Assembly (NCBI RefSeq): GCF_021130785.1 | Contig: NC_060214.1 | Span: 109,261,001 to 109,325,000 of the forward strand | From: Homalodisca vitripennis | Taxonomy: Eukaryota > Arthropoda > Insecta > Hemiptera > Cicadellidae | Direction: 5' to 3' | DNA length: 64,000 nucleotides | In this document: piece by piece, positions 21,826-32,391 of the stretch | Layout of the letters: the number at the start of each line of letters is the position of its first letter | Numbering within the stretch: position 1 is the stretch's first letter | The notes under the pieces: model-generated | What the model was told of the DNA's origin: nothing | Seen by the model: the letters and a program-made list of their open reading frames with translations, nothing else | Databases searched by the model: none | Made by a program: the position numbers and the translations under genes

Positions 21826-22970
21826 GTATCGATCCTACGCTGTGACGTCACAGGCTGATATGTTCTGTGCCAGGTGACGCGAGAGTATTGCCATCTGGCG
21901 GTAATGTAGGTATCAATCAACTGTACATTACAGCGTAGTGCCCATCACATGTGTACCCACTACGCTGTGACGTCACAGGCTGATATGTTCTGTGCCAGGT
22001 GACGCGAGAGTATTGCCATCTGGCGGTAATGTAGGTATCAATCAACTGTACATTACAGCGTAGTGCCCATCACATGTGTACCCACTACGCTGTGACGTCA
22101 CAGGCTGATATGTTCTGTGCCAGGTGACGCGAGAGTATTGCCATCTGGCGGTAATGTAGGTATCAATCAACTGTACATTACAGCGTAGTGCCCATCACAT
22201 GTGTACCCACTACGCTGTGACGTCACAGGCTGATATGTTCTGTGCCAGGTGACGCGAGAGTATTGCCATCTGGCGATAATGTACGTATCAATCAAACTGT
22301 ACATTACAGCGTAGTGCCCATCACAGGAGTACCCACTACGCTGTGACGTCACAGGCTGATATGTTCTGTGCCAGGTGACGCGAGAGTATTGCCATCTGGC
22401 GGTAATGTAGGTATCAATCAACTGTACATTACAGCGTAGTGCCCATCACAGGAGTACCCACTACGCTGTGACGTCACAGGCTGATATGTTCTGTGCCAGG
22501 TGACGCGAGAGTATTGCCATCTGGCGGTAATGTAGGTATCAATCAACTGTACATTACAGCGTAGTGCCCATCACATGTGTACCCACTACGCTGTGACGTC
22601 ACAGGCTGATATGTTCTGTGCCAGGTGACGCGAGAGTATTGCCATCTGGCGGTAATGTAGGTATCAATCAACTGTACATTACAGCGTAGTGCCCATCACA
22701 GGAGTACCCACTACGCTGTGACGTCACAGGCTGATATGTTCTGTGCTAGGTGACGCGAGAGTATTGCCATCTGGCGGTAATGTAGGTATCAATCAACTGT
22801 ACATTACAGCGTAGTGCCCATCACAGGAGTACCCACTACGCTGTGACGTCACAGGCTGATATGTTCTGTGCTAGGTGACGCGAGAGTATTGCCATCTGGC
22901 GGTAATGTACGTATCAATCAACTGTACATTACAGCGTAGTGCCCATCACAGGTGTACCCACTACGCTCTC
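21826..22970. repeat. 125-bp satellite, nine monomers, built from palindromes
   Basis: TGTGACGTCA occurs at 21841, 21966, 22091, 22216, 22342, 22467, 22592, 22717 and 22842. Every monomer has the 14-bp palindrome CTGTGACGTCACAG, an 8-bp inverted pair GTAATGTA/TACATTAC, and an 11-bp inverted pair ACAGCGTAGTG/CACTACGCTGT around the monomer junction. Variants in the junction spacer (ATGTGT in monomers 1-3 and 6, AGGAGT in 4, 5, 7 and 8) suggest multi-monomer conversion or duplication. The 84-codon minus frame is a by-product. The array is GC-richer than its flanks. Confidence 0.97.
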
Positions 22971-25084
22971 GTCTGCCGGGGTAGCGTATAGCTGTAGTTT
23001 GGAGGGAACAGGGCACAAGGTTGTACAGGTTATAACAAATAAGAATAAAATCTAATTTACTGATCAAGTAGGTTGTTCTAAAGTCCACTTCTGCGATCTA
23101 AAGAATGACACGCTGAGAGAGTGTAAAACATAGGTGCTAGAGTACATTTATAACTGATATAGACTAGTTGGTAAAACATTCAGGAAAATATCTTTTGAAA
23201 TTGTAGTTACTTCAGTGATAATTAGGAAAAATGTTAAAAGAACATACAGCCTGTAGCGGGAAAGGCAACCGATGCAAATTACCGTTAGAGGCTTTGGTTT
23301 GTAGTAGCAAGACAACCTATTATTTTTTATTGAACATCCAACAAAAACACACTGTAACTTGTTCTTTACAGCTGATTGCAGCGATCGATTAAGAATGCTG
23401 ACAAAGCATGTAAAACATTCTGTGGAGTCCTTTTTTTCTGAAGGATAGAATAGGTGAAAACGTTCTGACGGATGTTACCATCAGAGGAAAGGACTCTGTC
23501 TCTGGAATAGCTGACACTAGAGTGGGACTATAACGAACTTTACTCTCTGATGTAATACATCCATATCAAAGAGACGGAACCGAGATACAATAAAGTCTCA
23601 AACTACTGGTGATCAGAGAAAATCATTTTGCTACTGATGATGTGTCAGCTTGAAAGATAACTCAAGGTCGGCAAAGCGAGGCTATCTTGAAACCATCATG
23701 AAGGTCCAGGACAACTAGAGGACTAGGTATATAGGAGACCAGACGAAGCATGCCTTAATCCGGAGAAAGTGAAAAAATGGGAAGAGTAAAGGATAGCATT
23801 AACAATTAACCTCGAAGATGTGGGTTACAGAGTAACGTTGCGAAGTAATCTAAACAATATTCGACCATGTGATTGGTAAATTGTGTAATGGAAAATTTCA
23901 TTTCAACCTGTCCGGTAAAGTAGCATGAAGATATAACAGTGAACCATAGGCATTTTCCTACATGGGATAGCAGGACCTTCTTTACATCTACAAATATTTC
24001 TTGACCAATGGTAATTAGTGAAGTATGCCCTTCCGATGAATTTTGACTATGCTTATAAAAATGTGCCTGTGTTAACAGTCCGTGGAATGTGGTAGTTAAT
24101 TTCATAAATGTACACATTCAAAGAAAGCGCATTTAAAAGTAACCGGATAGCTCACTCCCTAATCGTGAGTACCCACCATGGAACGTTAGGAAAAATTATG
24201 GTAGCGAGATATGAAAAGTTGTTGGTTAACTATTTTTGTTGACGATTAAAAGTGGATGCAGCTCCAATATGGGCAGGGGAATTTCCTAACTTAACTCTAA
24301 ATAAGGTAAACTTCGGTATTTCGGAGTGACAATAAGAGGTCTGGATGATGCCAACAAAAAAATTATTTTCCTGCAAAGGATAAGAACGAAAGAAACGATG
24401 GCTCAATATAGCGTTTTGCTAGTTCTCGCCGGACTCTGCTAACTAGAAAAACGGTCTCTGAAACCATTTATTTATATTTCATACTCATATAAACTCTGCA
24501 TATTTAAAGGGGGTACAGAAAATAAAGAAAGGAAAAGGAAGTTGGTGTAGCAGTTATGTTGCCAAGTGTGATAGAAAATCACAGTAGGAGTCATCCGAAA
24601 ACGTTTAATACGAAAAATATAGAATCAATAAGAAAAGTGGTTTTAAAAGAGGACAGTGCCTGAAAGTTAAGGATTTTAGTGTTTAAGTTTAAGTTTATGA
24701 TCGTTCTACTACGAGCACTTCATTTTTATCCTATCAATAAAAATGGGGACGTACAGATTTTAATGGTAAAAACTGGATACTTGTATTTTATCATCAATAT
24801 TTGAATTTTTATAATGATTACTGGTGTTGATGTATTAATTTGGAAGTTGTGTTATTGGAGTTACCAGAAAATGAAATGGTGGAGCTTTGATAGTTTTGGC
24901 CGCATTTCCTTATAATGAGGAAGAATACTGATCATAATTACTTAATTTCTACTGTTATTCGTAGAAAACATTAATTTCTACCACCATAATATCAGACTTG
25001 AAAGCTTAAGTAGAATATCTTACTGTCACTTTTATTTTTCTGTTCACGTAAAGTACAGGAAGCTGAGAAAAATCTTATTGCAAT
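22971..25084. other. Unrecognised moderately GC-rich stretch
   Basis: From about 23250 to 24680 the composition is less AT-rich and reads like decayed coding DNA, with short open blocks (for example 23460-23525 plus, 23806-24117 minus) separated by stops. I recognise no family. A weak resemblance of 24120-24200 to ribosomal RNA was rejected. Confidence 0.35.
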
Positions 25085-25622
25085 TAATCCTAAAAGAACC
25101 TCTGCTCTTGCTTCTGGAGTGTTCTTGATTCAGGGTGGGTAAGATTGGTAGGTTCCGCCTCCTGTCAAGATCCTATAAGAAGGCATAGCGGGCACTAGAC
25201 TCAGTCATGTCATGTCACCTTGGGAGAAGGGGAAACTAACTCTGTTCAATACTCGGTCATGTCACCTTGGAAGAAGGGGAAACTAACTCTGTTCAATACT
25301 CGGTCATGTCACCTTGGAAGAAGGGGAAAATAACTCTGTTCAATACTCGGTCATGTCACCTTGGAAGAAGGGGAAACTAACTCTGTTCAATACTCGGTCA
25401 TGTCACCTTGGAAGAAGGGGAAAATAACTCTGTTCAATACTCGGTCATGTCACCTTGGAAGAAGGGGAAACTAACTCTGTTCAATACTCAGTCATGTCAA
25501 ACTCTTCCAGCCATACCGTGCAGGGGATAGAACTCCCTCATGTTAACACTGAGCCACCCACTCCAACAGTCATCACCTGAAGTAAACTATCGATCAACCC
25601 TTTTACTCCAAATCCTGGACAC
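25085..25622. repeat. ~490-bp dispersed repeat, copy 2, with internal 47-bp expansion
   Basis: Flanking blocks match copies 1 and 3: the CTTGCTTCTGGAGTG region at about 25107, and ACTCCAACAGTCATCACCTG at about 25560. Between them the GTCACCTTGGAAGAAGGGGA segment has expanded into a tandem array. The start and end of this copy are degraded. Confidence 0.75.
25211..25500. repeat. 47-bp minisatellite, six copies
   Basis: CATGTCACC starts at 25211, 25258, 25305, 25352, 25399 and 25446 (constant 47-bp period), with a broken seventh start at 25493. It is an expansion of a single segment of the dispersed repeat, present once in the copies at 6245 and 37318. Confidence 0.95.
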
Positions 25623-25667
25623 AATTTTTTTTTCTGTGTTAGCAAAAAAAAAAAACGCCGGGTTTTG

Positions 25668-25725
25668 CTGTCCCCAGTGTAGCTTCAAGTTAAATGTATG
25701 TAGACCAGCAAAAAGTAAACCACTC
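25668..25725 (+). repeat. Short dispersed block, partner at 42440-42495 (minus)
   Basis: CCAGTGTAG followed by AAATGTATGT and CCAGCAAAAAGTAAACC closely matches the reverse complement of 42440-42495. Nature unknown. Confidence 0.5.
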
Positions 25726-27490
25726 TGCGATTTAAATATTCAGATTCATAACGATTTAAATTTCTCATGTAACCGTCATTATAAATAAAGAGATGGTTTT
25801 TAAAACTTACTAGTAATTGATAAATTTGGGATTTAAAGATTAAAAATTATTTTCTGTTACTTAAAAATAGTTTCATAATAGTATAATATTTATAACAATA
25901 AATTTGTGCTTGGACTACAAAAACCTATACAGAGCATGTTGTTCAAAAACTTTATTATGCCCATATTTTTAAGATTTTTTAATTGTCATTTTAATGTATT
26001 TATTAAAAATGAACTGTTATATATTTAATCGGTATGGTTTTTATTTTAAAAGTATGTTAAATTAATTTTCTAATAACCCTGTATGTTATTTTACGTAGGA
26101 AACAATAATAAAGTTTAATTGTTTGGTTTAATTTTTAATTAATTAGAAAATAATATAAATTCTGATAAAAATAACTAATTTTAATTATATTACACACATC
26201 TTTTTAAATTCAGACATTACTACTGGTACTATATCACTATTTATACCTGCAATTTCTGGAAACTGTGGAGGAGACAATACAGTAAATTACTAGTTATACA
26301 TTTTGGTTATACATTACCTGATTTACTATAATTTATCAATACTGGTTTAAGTCTTTTACATTACCTACAGACATTTTAAAAATGAAAAATATTTATTTGG
26401 CCGAATTAAACATAAACACATGAACCCCTAAGCGTAGTATATCTGTATAGTAAACCTCACCCGGTATTCTCAATCACTATAAATCATACTTTATAGTGAA
26501 AAGATAAGACTGTACAGTGATGGGCAGTAAAGGGCCACAAGCACAGCGCTACTGTGTATTCATGCAGCCACGTGCTGGGGTTGTTGGCCCCCGGTCGATT
26601 CCGTTTTGTGGCCATTTGTCAGTGCCTTTATCGCCTTTGTATTTGTTTGTCAGTTCACATCACAGACCCACTCTTATGTATCAATGTTTATAAACAGAAC
26701 TTTCAGTTTTCAACTTCCATAAATCGAGGCTTTCAAATTTATTTACGAATAACATAGCAAACTGTGCTTATTACTTCCACTACCGGTTTTATTTCCGTAA
26801 AGACTTTCCCGTCTATTGATCAAAGTCGGAGTGATTTATCTGCATGTATTAACTGTAAAAGTTTGAAACTGTTATATTTTTATTATTTTACCACGATATA
26901 GTAAGAAACATTCTAAAGTTTTCACTCTTTTTGGCCAATTTCCTGATAATTGTCTCTTGTTCTAAAAAAAAAACTGTCAAATGTTCCAGAGATCCTGAGG
27001 CTTTTCCGCTTTTGTAAGGAAATCTGGTCCTTGCTTAATACAAGCCGAACGGTAGACTAACCTCCACCATTCATAGCTTACATACCATTTTTGGCGTAAC
27101 ATTATTTTATTTAACTGTCATACTGATAATGCCGTGTGCAATACAATTGTGTCTTGTTATAATATTATCAGATCTAAAGAAGTTCCTGAACTTTCATTAA
27201 ATTAATTCAGGATAGGCTGTGATGAACATTTTTTTGTTGCATGAGTAAGACGAGGTCAGACTGAATTTAAAATCGAACCCCAGTGGGTAATCACTTAGCT
27301 GCAAGGAAAACTCATGGAAAAACCCTTAGATCTATATCTATTGCCAGATAGGTAATTATACTGCAGAACTCTTAAAAGAAGTTTACCACAGTACAACTCA
27401 GGAAATAGAAGCTCCTTCCTCACATCCAATCCAGGATACTGAGAAACTTTTCAAACTATCCTCGAAAGGAATTTCCTTTGCAAGGTACCA
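25726..27490. other. AT-rich DNA, nothing firmly recognised
   Basis: An inverted pair GGCCACAA (about 26532) and TTGTGGCC (about 26604) flanks a GC-richer patch of unknown nature. No coding evidence. Confidence 0.4.
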
Positions 27491-27496
27491 GTTGCT

Positions 27497-27580
27497 GAAT
27501 CTCTCTTTATAGAAGTGAACTTCAGAGGACGTAAATTCTTGCTAAACAAGGTAGGAGTACACAACAACACGTGTCGCGTA
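27497..27580 (+). pseudogene. Possible LINE endonuclease-domain relic
   Basis: The frame reads ESLFIEVNFRGRKFLL, resembling the strand of the apurinic-type endonuclease of Jockey-like LINEs in which E.LF.E....KIL.G precedes a Y.PP motif. The match ends quickly. It is followed at 27690-27735 by a fragment of the GCTCAGCCAAATCC family. Weak on its own. Confidence 0.3.
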
Positions 27581-27739
27581 AAAAAAACTTGGCGAGGTTA
27601 CATTAAATATTTAAAGTTAGAAACAGACACAGTCATAAAGAAAAGAACTTTTAACTCCCCAAAATCTAAATTGCTGCACCCTACTGAGTTCAAGCCTTCA
27701 ACGAAGCTCAGCCAAATCCCATGGAGTGGCATGTAAATT

Positions 27740-28860
27740 TTGATGGTTTTGCAATATAAATCAATGATATTTTAAACTATTACATATTTAAATCACGCTT
27801 TTATATTTTGATGCATGTTATTTTTTGTAGTAAAGGAATGGAAAATAATAATCCACGTAAAACGGCAAATGGCTAGTGTTTCTGGATAATACTGCGACTA
27901 AAGATTGCAGAATATTCTATTTGCTTTGGTTTTCTAACTTAAATACCTGTGTAATATTTTTGATCTATGGTGCAAAACCACGAAAGAGCCACAGTAAAGA
28001 AATGTGTCACTATTACAAAATCATCACAATTTGTATATAAGAACTTTAAAATTAAAAAAAGTTTTATGAAAAAAATATGTATTAATCTGGTATATTCACT
28101 ATAAAACTAAAACGAGCTTAATAAAAAAAAAACATTGGGTATGAATAAATAGATTTCCAAACATTTAATTTTTGTTTGGTCGAAATGCTAAGCCTCTTGT
28201 TACAATAAATATTACGGTCAATTATTTTCCAACGTGTTTCTTACCGAGAATTAGGGCAGCATTTGCCCTTAATTCCCCATCGGCTTGCAGAGAGATTCAT
28301 TTAAAGGAATCTTACGGGTTTTGAAAAATTGGGAGGGGAGCGAAAATCAAGTAAAAAAAGTATAGAAAGAAACTCGAAGGTAGAGGTATAGATAAGTTGG
28401 CCAGGGTAGTAAATCAATCAGAGTGTCGTTCAACAGGGAATAAAATAAGAAATAAGAGTTGGATACTGTCAGACTATTTAAGTGTGAGGGCGTTTTGTGA
28501 AGTTGGAAGATAAATTAAAGTCAGGATACACTTTATGAGGAGTTAGCTGAATTTGACTGTAAAAATATTGTTTTCTAAATAGTTTATCGCTTGCTTCAGT
28601 TTATCAGACGGTTGAGTTGAGCAAGAGCTGGGTTTAAAGGGGTTGTTTTACCAGGGGTATAAGGAAAATTGGAGGATTAGTTAGCCAGGATGATATTTGA
28701 TCTATCCCCTGGATTAAGTCGACCTTAATGTTAATTTTACTACAGCGTCTCTTACATGAGGAGAATTGTGTTCTCTGAATACTGATGATAAATGCTGACT
28801 GTAATGCTGATGATCATGTTGATTCTAGTTACCACATGATAAGTAGAGAAGTAAGTAAAT
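27740..28860. other. AT-rich DNA, nothing recognised
   Basis: No credible coding sequence, RNA gene or repeat partner was found. Confidence 0.4.
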
Positions 28861-28883
28861 TAATTCCTCAAATGAAGACCAAC

Positions 28884-28932
28884 ACACTCACCCCACAAGT
28901 GAGAGATCCGGGTTCGAGTCCCGGCGGAGCAA
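28884..28932 (+). pseudogene. Partial tRNA-like sequence (3' part)
   Basis: The sequence keeps the anticodon arm and a perfect T-arm CCGGG-TTCGAGT-CCCGG, then CGGAGCA. The D-arm and 5' acceptor strand are missing, replaced by unrelated sequence. Confidence 0.6.
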
Positions 28933-29124
28933 GTACTTTTTGTGACTCAACGTTTATTGAAATTAAATTGGGCTATTAGCATTTATACAAAATTAATTTA
29001 AGGAATGTAAACAAAAGTCGTTTGAAAGGTACTTGGGCTTCCGATCATATGTTTAGTTTGGTTATTTAAACACATATGTGACAGAAACTGCCAAGTGTGA
29101 TATAATTGATTCGTGAAAAGTAAG

Positions 29125-29194
29125 GGCTCTGTGGTGTGTTGGTAGCGCACTCACCCGGCAAGTGAGAGATCCGGGTTCGAGTCCGGCGGAGCAA
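29125..29194 (+). tRNA. tRNA-like gene or pseudogene (anticodon-loop CCGGCAA)
   Basis: The acceptor strand GGCTCTG faces CGGAGCA, and the D-arm contains GGTGTGTTGGTAGC. The anticodon stem CTCAC/GTGAG is a perfect 5 bp around loop CCGGCAA. One C is missing from the T-stem (GTCCGG for GTCCCGG). By position the anticodon would be GGC, and C replaces the near-universal U33. A functional tRNA is unlikely; this is a member of the repeat family at 51 kb. Confidence 0.55.
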
Positions 29195-29217
29195 GAACTT
29201 TTTGTGTTTCTATGTAT

Positions 29218-29221
<4 letters not shown>

Positions 29222-29277
<56 letters not shown>
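29222..29277. repeat. (TA)n microsatellite
   Basis: About 55 bases of alternating TA directly after the tRNA-like unit. Confidence 0.95.
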
Positions 29278-29280
<3 letters not shown>

Positions 29281-29345
29281 GAAAGTACTTTTTGTGATTC
29301 AATGTTTATTAAAATTAAATAAAGCTATTGCCATTTATACAATTT

Positions 29346-31834
29346 TATATATATTTATTTATTTATATAAGAGAATGTTTGTATATACGACGTTGATAGA
29401 CTCAGAAAATATTTGACCGATTATTATGAAAATTTGTATGTATATGTATTTTTTACGGAGAAAGTTTATATGCTATGCCCATTAATATAACTCACCACCA
29501 GGCGGCGCTGCAAAAGATATAAGTTTTCAAAGCACCTGCACATTATAAGTTGCAATAACGAGAAAGTTACGTTTATTAAAGGCTGTTCGCTATTCGAAGG
29601 CGCTAAGTTATAATGTGTATTTGTCTTTAAAATAAATTTCTGATTTAATTTAAAGCTTGAGTGTTAGACCACTTTGCACATGTGCGTGTACAATGGCTAT
29701 AAATATACACTTTTGACAGGTTTTCTTTATCATGGCATCAAGGAAAACTCTAGGTGTTGGAAATAAAATTCACTTGAACGAAAGGTGTGCGAAGCCGCGG
29801 GGAGCAGCTACTACAGTAAGTCTGCTCTGCAATTTGGCGTTGTCATAGTTACCCATATTCTGCCCTGAGACTTAGTAAAGTTTATCCTTGAACGAAGCAA
29901 GTGGAAACCTATGTACCAAGTTTCTAGACCCTTTCTATCATGAGTTAACACACAAAAGGACATGCAGGCATACAAACACGATATTAAGAAGGTCTTGTTG
30001 GTCCACAATAATGACAGACGTGTGTCAAAGTTAAAATGATTATTGATAATTTTGTCCATAACATTTGGTCTAAAATGTCTTGAGGGACGAAAGACGTATT
30101 ATAAAAAATAAACATATTTTTATGAGCAGATTAATTGATTCCATTATAATATTTACTGTCTAAGACCATTCACTTTTTCCCAGTGTATGTTAGGATTATT
30201 TTTATTCATTGTGTTAATAAAGCTCATATTTAAATGATAATTAAACGATTTTTAATTCGTGTTTACCTTCATAAGCCGGATATCTGTACTTTTGAATATC
30301 GCCTTTCATAAATTTTCCGTTTGTATCTATAAGAGCCGAGTTTATTCTTTACAGGCCATATATTTAGAAATTGACTGTATATACGAGAGGGGGGGTATTA
30401 TAATTTACTGGAATTCCATATTAAAAGCCAAATACAATTTTATTTCTTGCATGTCCAAGTAATTCGTTTAAATTTGCATATGTGGACATATTACGTGTAG
30501 GATTTAGGTATGACCTCTATTAAAAGAATACGCTCAAAATACATCGAGAAAAATGGTTGGGAATGTTATAAGATTTGATTCTTTCTCTTCCTTTTCCTTT
30601 ACTTACAAAGTTTTGTAATCAGGTGCGCTTTATAAGTCCAACGTCAAAATCGAGTACCTATTGCTCATATACCCATAGCTCTTACATACAAATTATACTT
30701 TATAAATTTTGTTTTATCGCTATTCAAATTATTTTGAAAGTACGCTGTCATTTTTATAGTTTTTTGTAAGTCCCTTCCAGTAAGACGTACTATTCTTAGT
30801 TAAGCAAATTTAAAATTTACTCACTTTAATGTGCACAACCGGTATATACGAAAGTAAATGAAGTTGATACCTGTACATGTGTTAAATTTAATCAAATTTA
30901 ACAGAAATGATAAGAAGGTATGTATATAAAGATTTATAGTTTCGGCATGAGTATCAAGGCAGAACGTTTTAGGAGACCGTTTTCTCCATAGAGGATACAA
31001 AGCAGTGTAGTAAACCAAATCAATCTAAAACAATCTAGAATATGTTATATGTCCATTGCTTTTATGGGATGCCACATAGTAAAATATTATATTAGTTATA
31101 AAATAATCTATAAATGTGTTATTTAATTCTACTTGAACCAATGGCAGCAAATAATAGAAAATACAGAAATGATAGCGTTAGTCTAATCGAAAATAGAAAA
31201 TCTAGAGCACTACAAGTACTCTTGATCGAGCTAGAGAGTCCTAGGTAGCTACAAAGTAAAACGGGTCCGAGATCAGATCTCTTACTATTGTTACCTGATA
31301 CAGTTGAAATGTGTACTTTAACTTTGTTCAGTTAAAGTTACGTTACGTCTCAGTGAATACAAGAGTTCTAAATAATCAAAGATATTCTGAATATAGAAGT
31401 TAGTTTTTCTCGCAGTCTTGTGCCTTGTTATTTTTTCTCGGTTTATTGTAGTCCCTTTAAATTTAACCCTCTGTTACTTCACTAATTTGTTATAAAACCG
31501 CATTGCAAAATCTTCTTGGAAATGTTTAAATTTATTTTATGTAATTTTAATGTCCCTACTTTGCAAAGAGCTTCCTTGCCAATCAATACTTTCCGTTTCC
31601 AAAAACAGCATTATTAAACTCATAAATAGATTTGTTGGGTGTCGAAAAATATTTTCTTTCACCACGAGAATTCTTGAATGGATAACACTAGTTTTCAGTC
31701 CCCTGCAGTATTTATTATCTGAGAATGCCTATTCCAAAATTCCTAAGATAGAAAGGTCACGTGCCACTGAAAATATTAGAATATAAAACACAATAATGTT
31801 AGTATTGTTTAGAAATCCCTAATTAAAAGTTGAA
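29346..31834. other. Largely unrecognised; possible non-autonomous element 29395-29820
   Basis: 29395-29820 has the look of a short dispersed element (ending in AAGCCGCGGGGAGCAGCTA), and a loosely similar start appears near 60415, but I could not define ends. The rest is AT-rich without recognisable genes. Confidence 0.3.
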
Positions 31835-31847
31835 TTAAAGCAATGAA
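31835..31847. repeat. Target-site duplication (left)
   Basis: TTAAAGCAATGAA is repeated exactly at 32379-32391. Confidence 0.85.
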
Positions 31848-32378
31848 GGAAACAGGATTTTTCCGGACATTTGCCATCGTTCAGTGAAACAAGAAATCAG
31901 TAACACTACGTTTCGAGATCTGCAATCTGATCTCTTCTTCAGGTAAAAAACTAACCTAATACATAATTACAAACTAGGTTAAAATAAACAAATCTTACCA
32001 AAGCGTTGTGGCACGCCTAAGTCAGGAATCACAAACTACATGTTGTTTGTCAACTTCACTAACTCTATAAACATACACTTAATAAAAAACTATACAAAAC
32101 ACTAATCATTAAAACTTAACTGCGGAATACAGGTCACAATACGCCTTCACTCGTCTACTAACCACCTACGACTGACCAGAGGGCGCCACAACGCTTTGGT
32201 AAGATTTGTTTATTTTAACCTAGTGTAATTATGTATTAGGTTAGTTCTTTACCTGAAGAAGAGATCAGATTGCAGATCTCGAAACGTAGTGTTACTGATT
32301 TCTTGTTTCACTGAACGATGGCAAATGTCCGGAAAAATCCTGTTTCCTTTACAATCCTTCCATCGTCAAAAATAACCT
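31848..32378. mobile_element. Paired inverted-arm element with hammerhead-like cores, copy 3 (most complete)
   Basis: The left arm (31848-32012) and right arm (32185-32347) are inverted copies of about 165 bases around a ~172-base centre, with a ~31-base outer tail on the right. The right arm holds CTGAAGA (32253-32259), a 6-bp stem GAGATC/GATCTC with an 8-base loop (32261-32280) and GAAAC (32281-32285); the left arm holds the same in reverse. Exact 13-bp duplications flank it, showing it moved as one unit. No protein is encoded. Penelope-like elements carry hammerhead motifs in terminal repeats that can be inverted, so a non-autonomous Penelope-like element is the leading inference; a fold-back DNA element is the alternative. 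Confidence 0.8.
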
Positions 32379-32391
32379 TTAAAGCAATGAA
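32379..32391. repeat. Target-site duplication (right)
   Basis: Exact second copy of TTAAAGCAATGAA. Confidence 0.85.

Larger units (their letters stand above)
28860..29345 (+). repeat. Tandem tRNA-like repeat units, older cluster
   Basis: This carries the same linker and tRNA-like segments as the 51-kb array: a partial tRNA-like piece (28884-28932), about 190 bases of linker including CTTCCGATCATATGTTTAG, a complete tRNA-like piece (29125-29194), (TA)n, then another linker start (29287-29345). Divergence from the 51-kb units marks it as older. Confidence 0.8.

Noticed and set aside
22167..22421. 84-codon repetitive minus-strand frame
   Set aside because: It lies wholly within the 125-bp satellite and has no support as a gene.
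21826..22970. CRISPR array
   Set aside because: The whole 125-bp unit repeats, with no unique spacers, and the DNA is eukaryotic. The same holds for the 116-, 66- and 47-bp arrays.
24120..24200. Possible ribosomal RNA fragment (GATAGCTCACT)
   Set aside because: Only about 11 bases resemble a conserved large-subunit rRNA word; neighbouring sequence does not align.
28785..28979. Reverse transcriptase ADD motif in a 64-codon frame (NADDHVDS)
   Set aside because: The surrounding residues do not match any RT block and the frame runs into a tRNA-like segment.
29162..29416. 84-codon frame with repeated Ile-Tyr
   Set aside because: Runs from a tRNA-like piece through a (TA)n microsatellite.
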